Assembly (NCBI RefSeq): GCF_003254395.2
Contig: NC_037644.1
Span: 8,462,086 to 8,526,085, forward strand
Origin: Apis mellifera
Lineage: Eukaryota; Arthropoda; Insecta; Hymenoptera; Apidae
Length of the DNA: 64,000 nucleotides
Direction: 5' to 3'
The position numbers and the translations under genes are program-made. Below the pieces are notes generated by a model. That model did not search any database and was not told the DNA's origin. It saw only the letters and a program-made list of their open reading frames with translations. Position 1 is the stretch's first letter, and every line of letters starts with the position of its first letter. Shown here in pieces: positions 12,601-25,900 of this stretch.

Positions 12601-15474
12601 ACTCAATTCATTGTGATCTAAATTTCTCGAAATTTCGTAAAGAGCAAAAAATGTAATCATCGATTAAAAAATTAAAAATTATAGAATAAACATTATGAGT
12701 ATAGTGTAGAATAGATATTATGAGTTGTATTATGCAACAAGACAAGATTATTGACAATAACAAATATTATTGAAAACAATCCACGATGTATAGCTACAAA
12801 AATAAGCTTAAAAGGAAAGTATGCCATTGCACACATTGATTATTTGTCATTTGGCTCAAATAGGAAAGGTAAAGAAAATAAAGTGATGAATTCCTCGCGA
12901 ATTGAGCAATATAGAGAAGAGTATACGATGATTAGATATAGCTACCAAAAATAAACGAAGAGATAAGTTTTAAAACACAGTTATTCTTTATCTTTAATCG
13001 AGTTAATAATATTCTACTTGTTAACATTTTTAAACTATACATTTGTGATATATTTTAAAATTTGTATCTTTTAAATTTCAGTGAAAGAAAAAAAAGAAAA
13101 GAAATTATTATATATTTTATCTCTAAGGAATAATTTACTTTTGCCATTGTAACATTGAAGATTATAAAAAAAATTAATAAAAACCAGTCTTGCTGCATGG
13201 AAATGCATGGAAGAGCTCTTATGAAAATAGCCATATAAAAACGTGAAGGGTTATTACACGTGAAATCTTGCCACACCGCCTCCATTCTTGCGATACGTTG
13301 TGTTTGCCAAGGTAGATTTTTTTTATTTCTTCAAGTATCTTTCGATTCAAAGTAAACTAAACAAAACGTAAAATACTGCTTTACGTTTAATTAAGAAGTT
13401 AAATTAAATTTTCTTCGATGAGATGATACTCATTGAAAAAAAAAATAGTTTCAACATTGATCGAATATCGAATATAAAAAAATTACAATTACAATTATCT
13501 TCACATAATTGATCATCCTATTAAAATATTAAAAAGAATTTGACGAATGAAAAAAAAAAAATTTCTCTCCAACCATTGAGATTGCAACATTGTTAGAGGA
13601 TCTTTCCTCTGGTGGAAAGTGAGATCTAAACAAGCAATCCTCTTAAACAAGAAATCGTAGAAAATCATTGTTTGTGTAAGTATCTGTTTACCAATTCTAA
13701 CAATAAGTCAGAAATGGGTGAATACATTTTACTTTCTCCGGTTGGAGAATCCGTTCGTCCATTGGTGGTCGAAGATCGAGCAGAGAAAGTATGCGATAAT
13801 TAATGGCAAACACCTATGATTTAATAACAAATGCAATACTCACAGAATTTCCTGCTTTTATCGCGAGTTTCCTTGGCCTTGATTCCTTTTTCTTTTCTTT
13901 TTTTTTTTTTCCCCCCTCTCTTTCAAATTCCCTAACAATTTATTTCGATTGAAAATTCTATATCGAGGATATAACTATAAATTTAATTTGTAATAATTTT
14001 CCTTGTGAACGAAGTAATTTTAATTTTATAAAATTTTTCACAACGAATAAACGTTTTTGAAAATTTGAATCTATAAAAAAAGGATGCAATTTTTGTTTTA
14101 AAAAATGTTTTATCGTAAAACGTTTTGCAAGATATTCAGAAAAATATGTTTTTCAATCGTGGATGATTGTCAAAAGAGAAATGGAGCATCTTTTTCGAAA
14201 ATTTCTTTTAAATATTTCTCTCGTAATTTTTATCAAATCAAATTACATATAATTATGTGATTATATTTTTAAACAGGGAGAAAATATTAATTATACGTTT
14301 GCAGTTAAGATGTTATTTATATTTCTAGATCATTCAAGGGAGTAGGACAAGTATCGTTTATTAAAACGTTTATTTTCCCCTCTTCTGTTTCAATATTTGG
14401 CATTAGCTCCGAATAAACTTACGAAACGCTTTGAACGAAGAATTTGTAAATACGTAATTCTTCCACTTCGAAAGAAAGCAGCCCCTCAATGGGGTCGTTT
14501 CATCGATCGCCCCAGATATCGATAAACTCCGATTTATTTCAGATTTCCGATATTGAATGCAAATATCGTCAGATCTTCAAAGTTATTGATAGAGGTATTG
14601 ACAAAGAACACTCCAATTATAAAGCATTGCTTGCCTCTATAGTGTCTTCAATGGAACTTCTGTTGGCATAATCAATAAATGCCTTGGATATTTTTTTCGA
14701 AAATTATAACCCAGATAAAAGAAGAAAATTTTAATCGCTTAAAATTTATTGTAATTGTAAGTAATATTTATTAAAAATGCTTTTCATTTATTAAGTAAAA
14801 AGTATATTTGAAATTATGTGAAAATACTTCTTTTTCCCTCCAATTAATCAATTAATTGATAAATATATAATCTCTTAATTAAGAAAGTTAAGTTGATTTG
14901 AAATAATATTTTTCCAATTTCTTCAAAGTATTCGAATATGATTTGTAATCATTATTTCATTATTTTAAATAAATTTATTTATTTATTTCGAATATTTCAG
15001 AAAAAATTTGTTACAAATTCAACGTTACAAGAAAATGCTAATGACACGCATTAATCTTGCACGCAGAACGAGGCTTTGGCTTCTCTAGTTTTACATAAGT
15101 AACGACAGTCGATCTATAGTCAGACGTTCGATCGGAGAACGTATTACCATAATCCTCGCGCAAATGTTATTTCGGTTTCGGTATTTTTCTTAACGATGTT
15201 GAAAGACAAAAGAAAAAAAAAGAAAAAGAAATCTAGCACCATTGGAATACATTACCTTCACCTTCGTGTTATTTTTATACGCACAGAGAAAGAAAGAGTA
15301 GCATTGCATGATTCTGTTGTCGAGATAAAAATCGTCACGAGAATTTCGTGTAATCTCTCGTTTCTATAGAATTAAGTGAGAATAACTTGCGTAAACTGCA
15401 AAGGTACAATGGCATTTGTGAAAACGATTATGGCACGATTTTCAAAAAATTTACTGATTAAGATTTATTTTTTT
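9641..15474. other. AT-rich non-coding stretch
   Basis: No gene, RNA gene or discrete repeat array seen. It contains poly-T and poly-A tracts, a short (GA)n at about 9960-9978 and a scatter of short low-complexity open frames. Confidence 0.5.
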
Positions 15475-15590
15475 TTATATACCTTAGTTATATGTTTATA
15501 TATAACTATATAGTATATAACTTATATATATATAAGTTATATATATATTTATATAGTATTATATATAGTTATATATATATTTGTGAAATT
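15475..15590. repeat. AT-rich self-complementary tract
   Basis: Overlapping TATATAACT/AGTTATATA strings make this about 115-bp tract strongly self-complementary. AACTTATATATATATAAGTT near 15518-15540 is an almost continuous palindrome. It is likely a decayed AT microsatellite able to form cruciforms. Confidence 0.7.
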
Positions 15591-16024
15591 GTCAAGTATT
15601 TTTATTAAAAAAGAGAGAGAGAGAAAGAATAACAATGATATATAAATTTAGTTTTAAATTTATTTTACATTGGTTAAAATTAAAAATTATTTCCTTTTTC
15701 GTAATCTTAATAATTTATATTACATTGCTCAACTGATTTATTTAATTTATTTAATTTTAGTTCTAGACTTTTTCAATCTCATCCTTTTCTTCGAAACCAG
15801 TACGAATGAAGTTTCAAGAATCAAATTGTACTTACTTTCATCCATTTTATCTTAAATGTTAAAACATGTACGAAAAATTATTCATTTATGAAATCAATAT
15901 ATATTCACTCCATCTTAAATAAAAGTAATGTCAACCACAAGTTCCATTATCCGAAAATTTTCTTTTCATCCTTTGCTGCACTCCACGAATTTCAAACTTA
16001 CGCATTCAACCCTTCCTCGCCATA

Positions 16025-16560
16025 ATAAAGGTGAAAACTGGCTCGACTAAAATTTTAACCAAGATTAACCACGAGGAGGAGGAGGAGGATCGTCTCCAAG
16101 ACTTATCGAATTCGATCAGTCACCTAGTGCTACCTCGAGTTTCGTGGTATGGTAAGGTCGATGCGAGGGAGGTCGACGGTGTCGTGCACCCGCGGATGCA
16201 CCAGCGTGCTCGCGTACCCCGCGAGGGAGGGAGAGGCGCGTAGGCGTGGTGCGAAGGGGTGGAGGGCGTGGTTAGACGCGATCAATAAAACCACCCCCGC
16301 CATCCTCGCCGTTGGAGCTGCCTACGAAAAGTGGTTTCGGCGGCGGTGGAGGTGGTAGCGGAGGGGGGTGCATCGACTCTGCCAAACCACATCGATCCCT
16401 CAGCCGCCCTCCCTCCCCCGCTCCCTCCGCGAGTGACTCTCTCTCTCTCTCTCTCTCTCTCCTCTTGCACATCTCGTTGAAAGTACCATGGCCTCTGGAA
16501 TTACGCAGGAGACTTCATTCGTGGCACGCAGCCACGTGAACACGTCTGAACACGCAACCC
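16025..16560. other. GC/CpG-rich island, possible regulatory region
   Basis: This is one of the most GC-rich parts of the left half. It has (GAG)n at about 16071-16090, repeated GCG/CGC strings and a (CT)n run at about 16437-16460, then CACGTG at about 16532. Frames are open on both strands and the predicted peptides are low in complexity, so I do not call a protein. The composition resembles the leader region at 31.2-31.7 kb. An alternative promoter or enhancer is possible but unproven. Confidence 0.35.
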
Positions 16561-16600
16561 CGTTCTCTCGCGTTTACACTTTGTCGTCTCGGTTCCTGCA

Positions 16601-17110
16601 TTGTCTTCGAACGTTGTCGAGATTTATTTTTGATCTTCTTTTTCTCTTCTTCTTCTCGCTTTTAAATTCGGTCAGTTCGGTTATCGATTATCATTTTTGT
16701 TCTTTTTTTTTTCGTTTCGATCGATCGTACGTATTATTTTCTGCTTTGATAATAATCATGATAATAGAAAAGTTTGAATCGAGTTATGTTGAATTTTCTG
16801 GTAATTTTGTTATCTTGCTTCGAAATTCATGGCGGTCGATAAATAATTTTTTTTGTCTTCGAACGTTGTCGAGATTTATTTCTCTTCTTTTTCTCTTCTT
16901 CTTCTCGCTTTTAAATTCGGTCAGTTTGGTTATCGATTATCATTTTTGTTCCTTTTTTTATTTTTGTTTTTTCGTTTCGATCGATCGTACGTATTATTTT
17001 CTGCTTTGATAATAATCATGATAATAGAAAAGTTTGAATCGAGTTATGTTGAATTTTCTGGTAATTTTGTTATCTTGCTTCGAAATTCATGGCGGTCGAT
17101 AATAATTTCT
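16601..17110. repeat. Tandem duplication, 252-bp unit
   Basis: The segment starting TTGTCTTCGAACGTTGTCGA at 16601 recurs at 16853. Both copies run through a CGATCGATCGTACGTATTA block and end in ATGGCGGTCGATAA. Copies are nearly identical apart from T-run length changes, so the duplication is young. Frames extending through it are long only because stop codons are rare in the T-rich tracts. Confidence 0.92.
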
Positions 17111-20100
17111 TTTGCTTTCTAGCAGATTTTAAACTTTCTACGAGGATAATATAGTTTAATTTTACGACTTTTTTAACTTAAGATTCTGGAATACGTCAAT
17201 GGTTCTGAATTTTTGGATATTTTGATTTTATATATTGAATTATTTATATTATATGTGTATGTATTCTGAAATAAATACTTCAAAGTTTCTTCAACGTTAT
17301 AGATGTTATTTTTATCATTTTCTCGTTCAATAATTGGTGCTGTAATTTTTACTTCATATTAAATCAAGGAATATATATCATTCTGATCGTATAAATTATT
17401 ATATAAATATTATATATTATATATATCTAAACAAAGTTCTTGTAAATTCTTTTTCTCACTAAAGAAATACCAAATGGCAAATTAACTATTTTTCATTTTC
17501 TTATAATTCTTGTTGCAACAGATTTCACGCGGATTGTTCGATCACGCAATTGTTTTTATTTCTTGGTAAAAAATACGAGATGGAATTTAAACAGTTGAAA
17601 TCACGCACAGGTCGTGCAATTTTATCGTTATTTTGACCTCACGTTTCTTTATTTCTTTTTTTTTCTATCCTTAGCCTTCGTGTTCGTCATCCATCACGAA
17701 TCCATCGATTGAAAAGTCATGCGATTTTTTGGAACGAGAATGAAGAGAGATATAAATTTGCATATATTAACGATATATCCATATCGCGAAAAACTTTGTT
17801 TCTTCTTTTTACCTTAATGTACCTGCAACGTATTGTAATGTAACGTGTTGTTGAATCACTATGGCAGCTCGTAATTATATTATCATTAACATGACGAAAA
17901 TAATATTCTGAAATGACGTACATTATTTTTCACGAGAATCTAGACTTAATGGGTTCTGGGTTTTGTTAATAGTACGTTCACGATTTATAAATAAATATTC
18001 TCAATGATTAATGAATTCTAGAAAATTCACGAATACTCTCGTCGTTTCTCTTCATTCATTTTGTTTTAATTTAACCTAAATTATTTTTGTACGAATATTT
18101 ATATTTAATATTCAAAGTGTATAATTATCGAAGTTTTTTTTATGATTTCAATGTTATAATTTATTACAGATATTATTCATTGTATTATTATATTTCTGAA
18201 GAGTTTTTTTTCCAAAATGATTTCATCATGTATTTCAAAAAATATTGTATCTATATAAAGATTGAAATAAATTTTTCCAAATTTATTTTTTTTTTTTTTT
18301 AGGTGTTATAGTCAGCAGCAATTTAAAATTTAATTAATTCAATTAATACTGAATATTAATCAATTAAATCACCTTTTTTATTAACAAAATATTCTGTTTT
18401 AAAAGAAATTTTGAATTAGTATTTTTCTTTTATTTATCCACTTGATAATTTTTCAGAAATTTTTACAAATAATATAAATCAATTTTATTACTTGATGTTA
18501 ACAATGACAGTATGCAGTATTGTTTCATTACAAAAATATTTTCAATGGAATAGAAATACAAAAATATGTATCTTTTTAAATAAAATATTCTATTAAAGTT
18601 ATTAAAAATTATAACATAGATTTCAATTAATACAGATAAGATATCTTTTTTAAATTTTATTTACAGAGAAAAAATTTGAAAAAAATTTCATGCAATTAAT
18701 AAAATCTTTGAAAAAGATATTTCGAAGAAATAAAATTCGTAGTTACGAATTGGAAAATTTTCACGATATAATAAAATGTATTATTTATTATTCTCATGAT
18801 TTTCTATTGAAAAATATTTGTAAACTTTTTCTTATTCTTTCACAATATGAAATTTTGTATCGAAATATGTACAAACGGTACAAAAAAATTACAAAATTTT
18901 AAATTTCAAATTATATGAATAAAGAAATATAAGAAAAATAACGTTTATTGATAATATCATTTCTCCTATTTTTCCAGATACATGTACATACATTGTGATA
19001 TAGATTTAGATGACCATGACTCATTTGAAATCGATTTCCTTCAAAAGGACACGTTTCATATTTTAAGAAACAACACTCTTCTTATTCTTTTATTCTATCG
19101 ATCTTTTTTTTTTTATCTGTTATCGATTCGTGTGTTAACGCCATTTTCTTCAAAATCAACAGAACCTTAAGAAAAGACAGCAAAAGTAAACTGGTATTGT
19201 CGAATCTTGTCACGCAGACATTTTGATACTATCACGAAATGACTCAGTCCATACAAAGCAGATGCAGAGAAAGGTGTGAAAGAAAGAGCAAGGATTTTTA
19301 TTTGCAAATAAAATCTAAATTGACCCGAATAATTAGAAATTATAATTTTTGTTAAATTTTCTTTTTTATTCGTAAGATTCATTAAATCATAACATTATAT
19401 ATTTGTACAGAATGATAGAAAGAAGGGATCTAAAATTTTTAGAAATATTTTAATATGAGAATAATAAAAAATATTAAATATTTTATACAAATCCTTGATG
19501 ATAAATTTTTTCAATTTTTATTTCTTATGAATATGTACAAACAGGAAAGGAATATTTTAAATATATTTAGATAATTGAAATTACTATAAAACAATTTTTC
19601 TCTAATGGATTAATTAAATATAATTTGTTTTTATTCCTTATGAATATATACAAATAGAAAAGGAATATTTTAAATATATTTAGATAATTGAAATTACTAT
19701 AAAATAATTTTTCTCTAATTGATTAACTAAAAATCTAATTTTGCTTCTTTGTTAAAGTAAAATAGATTTTAAATTTTTATTTTTCTCGATTAAATTATTT
19801 CTTCATCAACACGATTTAATTTCATTGTCACTCACGTGACAAATAATTATTTTAATTATCCGTAAACAATTCGTCTACGATTGAAATTATAAAAATGCAC
19901 TTTATCCTTAGAATTCCGTAGTTTTTAGCATTTTTAGGTCGAGAAACTCTCACGAATCTCACCGAAAATGGTGAGACTATCGATCGAACAGTGCACGAAC
20001 TTTTATCCTGCTCGTGTACACGTACAGCATATGTAACGATTCGAAGGAATACACGTTTATCGTATAATTGATTTTCTAACCACTCGTTTAAATCATCGTA

Positions 20101-22399
20101 CACAGTCCCGTCACGTGCCTCTCCTCTTCCTTCTCTCTCGATCTTCGAATTTCTCCATTTAATCGGTTTGAATTAAAACGTTTTTAATTTTAAAACGTTC
20201 AAACACACGACATCCGTTTAATTATTCGTTAAATAAATTTATTATTAAAATACAAATTTCAAAAAGTTTGCAAAACAATTTGCAAAAAGTGAAACAATTA
20301 CTCTTTTGTTTTTATTTATTTTATTTATTCATCAAATTAAAATCAATACAATTTATTTTCTACATAATATTCTTAATATTTAATTTTTCTTTTCTGTATA
20401 ATAATATATTTCGAACAACTTTGTATCAATAAATATATTTTTGTTGAAATAAAATTTACCAGTTTTTTCTTTTTTATATCATTTCTAATAGATTCACGCT
20501 CATACATCAACTAGATATTGTACGACACGTAGGACAAACGTGACAACAATTCGAACGTCAGTTTCTTTTATTCAAACGAAATTTTTGAAGCGCTTGCAAG
20601 CACGCTTTCAAGATACGAAAACAATCGCTGCACAAAACCTCTTTATACTCACTTGATATATGTGTACACAAAAAAAAAAAAAAATTCCAGTTTTTGAAAA
20701 CTTTAGAGAAACACGTGTCTCACGTATTTTGACTAAAAATCGATATCATCAATTAAAAAAATCTATAAATAAATGTTAACGATTGGACGAATAAAATTAA
20801 TTCAACGAGGTATGTCATTGTCATTTTTGTCGTAAGAGTAATTAGTATTGACCTTGGTATTTATTACGTCTTACCAAGCTGATCGTTAATTCATCACGGG
20901 TCATGGTATTAACATTTTAAAAATTCCTTGCACTTGACTTTAACCTCGTCATTTATTCAATCACGCTTTATAATTTTCTGTTTGTGATTTGCGAACGAAG
21001 AGTATATTGATTAAAAAAAAAAAAAAAAATTATCATACAATAGAATGGATTAAATGAACGGATAAATGGAGAAAATGGGGGATAAGAAAGAAGAAGGATG
21101 AGAGACTACGAGATAAGTTACGTATTACGAGAATTGAAGTCTCCGGGAAACAGGAAAGTAAAGCTGCTTGTTTTTTTGGAGAAAGATCGAATGTAAACGT
21201 GATCGAAACATTAACAACATTGATTTCGAATAAATAATTTTTAATATAACGATAATCGTAAATACGAACATATAGTTGAAATTTAAAATTGGATTTCTAT
21301 ATTACAAAAAAATCGAAGAAAAAATTAGAAAATTGATATCTCTATATATCTTTCTCCCATTAAAAAAAGAATAAAAAAATTATTTAGGAAGAATTAAAAT
21401 TAATTAAAATTAAAATTATTTATTATTTTTAAATAGGAAGTAAAAATTTGTTATACTTTCCATCTTTTAATCTATTATATACTTTTATTTCTAGGATAAA
21501 TAATCATTGTCTTATCCATTTCTTGCAATTCGGCAATCAATAATTACCGTATTACCACACACTTATATACATGTATAACATTTATCCTCCTCGAGAATAA
21601 AAAGAGTCTTGCGGTAAAAAAAGTTCGTTCCTCGAATATTCTCATAAAACGGACGCGTACAATGAACAAGAACCGTGCAAAATGAAGATTCGAACGTCTC
21701 GACTTAATTAACTTTCACTTTATGATCCGTCGGTAAAGCAAAGAAGGGTCTTCACACTTATTGCGTCAGAAAAGTGGGGATAGAGCTAACGAGCGTTCGA
21801 CGTGCTCGCGTTCGCGATCGTGATTCTGTTTAACCGATGGTGTACACGGCTCGGTCGATATCGAGCGAGACGTAAAAAAAAAAAAAAGAAAGAAAAATAT
21901 ATCATCAACGTCTAACCAGATCCTAATGATCAATCGGGCCCAAAATTAAATCGTGTGTGTTAACTGATTACGAAACTATCCGTTACATCGAATCTCGTTC
22001 CGTTAATTCGATAATACCAACAAAGACTGACTCGATTACATCGCGACGATGGTAATCGCCTGTCGGCCGACTAATGGGCCTTTACGTAACCGCGCTTACC
22101 TATATATCGTGTCGATGTAAACACGCCACTTCTTCGTGGTAAATGATCGTTACGTTCCGCGAGAAGAAGAAACATAGGCAGGAAGGCGGGGTTAAAACTT
22201 ATTTTTCTCAAACTTTCCTCGATTCTGATCCACGTTCTTTCTTCCAATCGGAACGTATGAATTACATTCTCGCGATAAACTTGTATATCAAATATATTAT
22301 AAAGAGTCTTAAATCTTATTAAATTTACATTTGCATTTAATTCAATTATTTACAATACACTTCTCAATACATCGAATTAATACATCGATCGTCGCTGTT
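17111..22399. other. AT-rich non-coding stretch
   Basis: No gene supported. The discrete feature is a two-copy repeat at 19519-19731, listed separately. There are several homopolymer runs (for example T at about 18285-18300 and A at about 21014-21029). Confidence 0.5.
19519..19731. repeat. Two-copy direct repeat, about 100 bp
   Basis: A segment at about 19519-19618 containing GGAATATTTTAAATATATTT and CAATTTTTCTCTAATGGATT recurs at about 19630-19731 with a few substitutions. Confidence 0.8.
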
Positions 22400-22960
22400 C
22401 GCCTCAAAAAATTTTCAAAAAGAAGAAGAGAAGCGACTTTTCAAAGAAACTCGGACGAGAAGGCTTCCGAACTATTCACGCTAGGACAAAGAATGGGAGG
22501 AAGGGCGCGTGCAAAGGAAAAAACGCGTGCAACTCTGTTTAATGCATACCTGCCACAGGCAGCGTGCCACTCCGTGCCTCCCTTCCGTGAAACTAAAATA
22601 AATTATTGTCCCGCAGTATTCGTTGCTCGCCGGGGTGCCGTCAACCCTCCGCTGTCTCTCTTTTCATGCCACCTCCGTACACCTCTCCCCCCCTCCCCCT
22701 CCTCCCTCCCGTTATCCTACCACCACCTACCTAATATAATATTCTAGGCAATTACAGTGTTTGCGGATCAAACAGAGGGACTCCGTTTCATCTCCCTCGT
22801 AACTCGCTGCCTCCTCCCCTCTCCCCCTCCACCAGCTCGCTCAGACGTCGTGTGAGCGGGGGGAGGGGGAGGGGGTGGTGAGAATCACGCGGATGGCAGA
22901 CGTTGGAAACGAGGGTCTATGCATCGGGGATCTATCGGGGCCGATTTTCTCTTCTCTTCG
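22400..22960. other. GC-richer island with pyrimidine and purine tracts
   Basis: GC rises here, with long C/T-rich tracts (about 22660-22725 and 22800-22835) followed by a G-rich purine tract (about 22855-22882). The open frames are basic or Pro/Ser-rich low-complexity peptides and match no family I know. Possibly regulatory; no gene called. Confidence 0.35.
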
Positions 22961-25900
22961 ACTCTTTTTGTTTCTTTCTTTCTTTCTTTTTTTTTTTTTT
23001 TTTTTTTTTTTTGTATAAATAAAAACGTGCGTTTGCAGGCACGTTCTCTTGCGCAATTCCAAGCGTAGAAGAAAAGAAGATTTTTTTTTCCAGCAATGTT
23101 TGAACATTGTTATCCGTGTTGCACATCTCGTTGTTTGGAATAAATAAATGTGAAATACGAGTTTAGCAATTCAAGGATGATATTTTTGACTTTTTAGTCG
23201 GAATCTCACGTAATTTCTTTTTTATTGGATCAGCTATGATGCTTCTGTGATATAGTTATATAGTTAAAGAGAGAGAGAAAAGTGCGTGTTCTTTGTTGAA
23301 ACTTGCTTAAACGAACGTTGGTGAAAAAAATTTCTTCGAATCTGTTAGAAAGTCGGCTCGGCTCTGTAATTTAAATCGTACGAATTTACAAGTCAAATGC
23401 ATCCGTCACTTGAGGAGTGTAAATTGCAAGTTATTCGTGATTGCAGCTTGGAAAGCAATTCTAAACTGCGACATGTTCTTTAATCAGCAAGACCTCTCTT
23501 GTTGATTCGCCAAATGATTCAAGGAATCCCGAGTGTTTGTTGTCAGAATAAGTTGCCTAGAAGGAATCCGCCGCTTAATCGACAGGCAAGCTCGATAAAT
23601 TTTCAAGCAAGGAAATATTTGCTCGATGAAATCCTCGTTCCAGAATTCTTCCCGCGTTTCCAGACACGAGATAATCGTCATATTTGAGCCAATGCAAAGT
23701 ATTTATTTAAACAAAAAATTCTCTGTGATATTCAAACTCAATAATTACTTCTTTTCTCCTCTCCTTTCTCAATTTTTCTGAGGCAGAAAATTACAAGATT
23801 TAACATCGATTGTGTATAATAAAATTAGGGAAGACAAAAGTTGGAAGAGAGAGAAGAGGAGTCACCACGTGTGATTTCTCACTTAGTTGGTGCAATCTCC
23901 TTCCATTTTCTTTTTCTCCAGGATTTTTCGTTAGAGAAAGAGGACGAGGGGGGAGGGAGGCGCTTGTTCCAGTTTTTAATTGCGCCAGGAAAAACGCCAG
24001 ACGCGGCGTATCGCGCGATTTATATTCTCCTGTTGCGCCTTCTCTCCTCTCGTATAATGCGAGTCTTGCCTCATCCAGGTTCCCATAATCTCGTTCCAAA
24101 ATACGTTTCCCTCTCGTTTCGCGCATTGTTCAACGCCACCTGATTTAATCCTGTCTCGCTCAAAATGGCCTCGAAATTTCTCTAAATTAATAAAAGGGCT
24201 CCTTTCGAATTTGAATTTCCCCTCGAAATTGTCGCGATGCATTCAAAAGGGAAGCGACAATCTCTCTCTCTCTCTCTCCATTTCTGTTTAAATCCTTTTC
24301 ATCGAATTAACGAGCAATTATTATTGAAATTAAACTCGTCGAGAAGATCGTTCAACAATTTGAATTCGTTCATTCTGGATGGTCTGGAGATCGCAGTCTC
24401 TTGAATTTCGATGATCGTTTCAAACGATGAATTCTATTCTCGATTAATCACTCACAATTTGTTTCATTCGAGAATGAAAACTCGAATATTTTATTCTTTT
24501 TTTCTTTTTATCCCAGTTCATCGATTAAAATCTTTCCTTAAAATTTCTCTTATTTGCAAAATGAAATTTGCAAGAATATAGAAAACTGTTCTCGAATCTC
24601 GAGGAGTAGAGCTGCATGTAAATGAACTTTTAAGCCAAGTACAATAATAAATTCATAAAAATCTTTTCTCACGTGTATGAAAAATGTTCCTTCAATGATT
24701 GATGCGTCATAAACAAAAGTAATACAATTTCTGTCTGTTTTCTCATATTTTTGAAAAATTCTCCCATCGAGAAGAAGAAAAAAAAAAAAAAAAAAAAAAC
24801 AGGCAAACAGTTTAGAGGCAAATGTGTGGATCGACGAGAGGCTGGCAAAAATCCTGCCGGATTACGTTCCCTCTTTTCCGTTGTAACGAGATTTTGCGAA
24901 AGATTTGGCGCTGTGTCGACCCATTCAGTGGCTGAAAGTGAATTCGATCGTACAGAACCGAATTACACGGGCCGCTCGCCTCGTCGACGACGTTTCGACC
25001 TGAAACGCTTCCTTTTTTTTCTCTCTCTCTCTCCTCTTCCTTTCTCTTCCTCTTTCTTGAAACCCTCTCCTCGCGAGAGAAGAATTTTCGCAACCGTGGT
25101 GCGAACGTGACTCATCTCGTCGCGTACCTCATACTTTCGGTATCTCTTCGGATTAGTTTGAGTTTTTTTTTTTTTTCCAACTGTATCTTTCGTGCGATAA
25201 TAAAAAAAAATGAAAAAAATGAGTCGACGTCGTCTTGAAGATTTTTTTGTTTTTTTTTTTTATTTTTTTAATAATCGATATTCGATTACTCGTAGATTAA
25301 TTGCATTAATTGTTTATTATAATTTATTATAATTGTTGATTAATTGTTAATCAGATATTATTCAAGCGAAGGATCGTTTTTAATTTTGAGAAGGGAAATA
25401 TTTATATAAAGAATTGAATTAAATGTCTGTAATGAGTGGCATCTTGTTTATGTAATCTTATTACAAGTCGTTCAAAAATTGTTTCAGTTTTATTAAGTGA
25501 TTTCTAACAATGGCTTCTTCTTATTGTTATTATTTATTTTGGTAGGATAAGAGAATTTTTCTCGATTTTATCGTGTTTTGTTCGAAATACTGAGATTTTA
25601 AAGAGATTATAAGGTAAGACACGTGTGAATCTAATCATAGAGATATTTCTTTGCAAGTTTTATCGAAAAAGATACAAGATCTTGTTTATTTATTTATTTT
25701 TTAAATATAGATTGTTTGTAAAGGAATAAAATCTTTTCTACTTATCCTTAAACTTTCCATAAAATGAAAATGGGTTAAATTTAGCGCCTTTTTTTTTTTA
25801 TAAAAGAAGCAGTTAATTAATTTTAATGGATATTTTTTCTATCCCGTTGTCGTTTTAATTTCTTTCAATGAAAACGTAAAGAGATTAAAAAGTTAAATTT

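Noticed and set aside
16488..17009. 173-codon + strand frame
   Set aside because: It runs through the 252-bp tandem duplication and repeats its own peptide; the frame is a consequence of T-rich repeats.
22331..22747. 138-codon + strand frame
   Set aside because: Low-complexity and basic/Pro-Ser-rich, overlaps pyrimidine tracts, no splice signals, no family resemblance.
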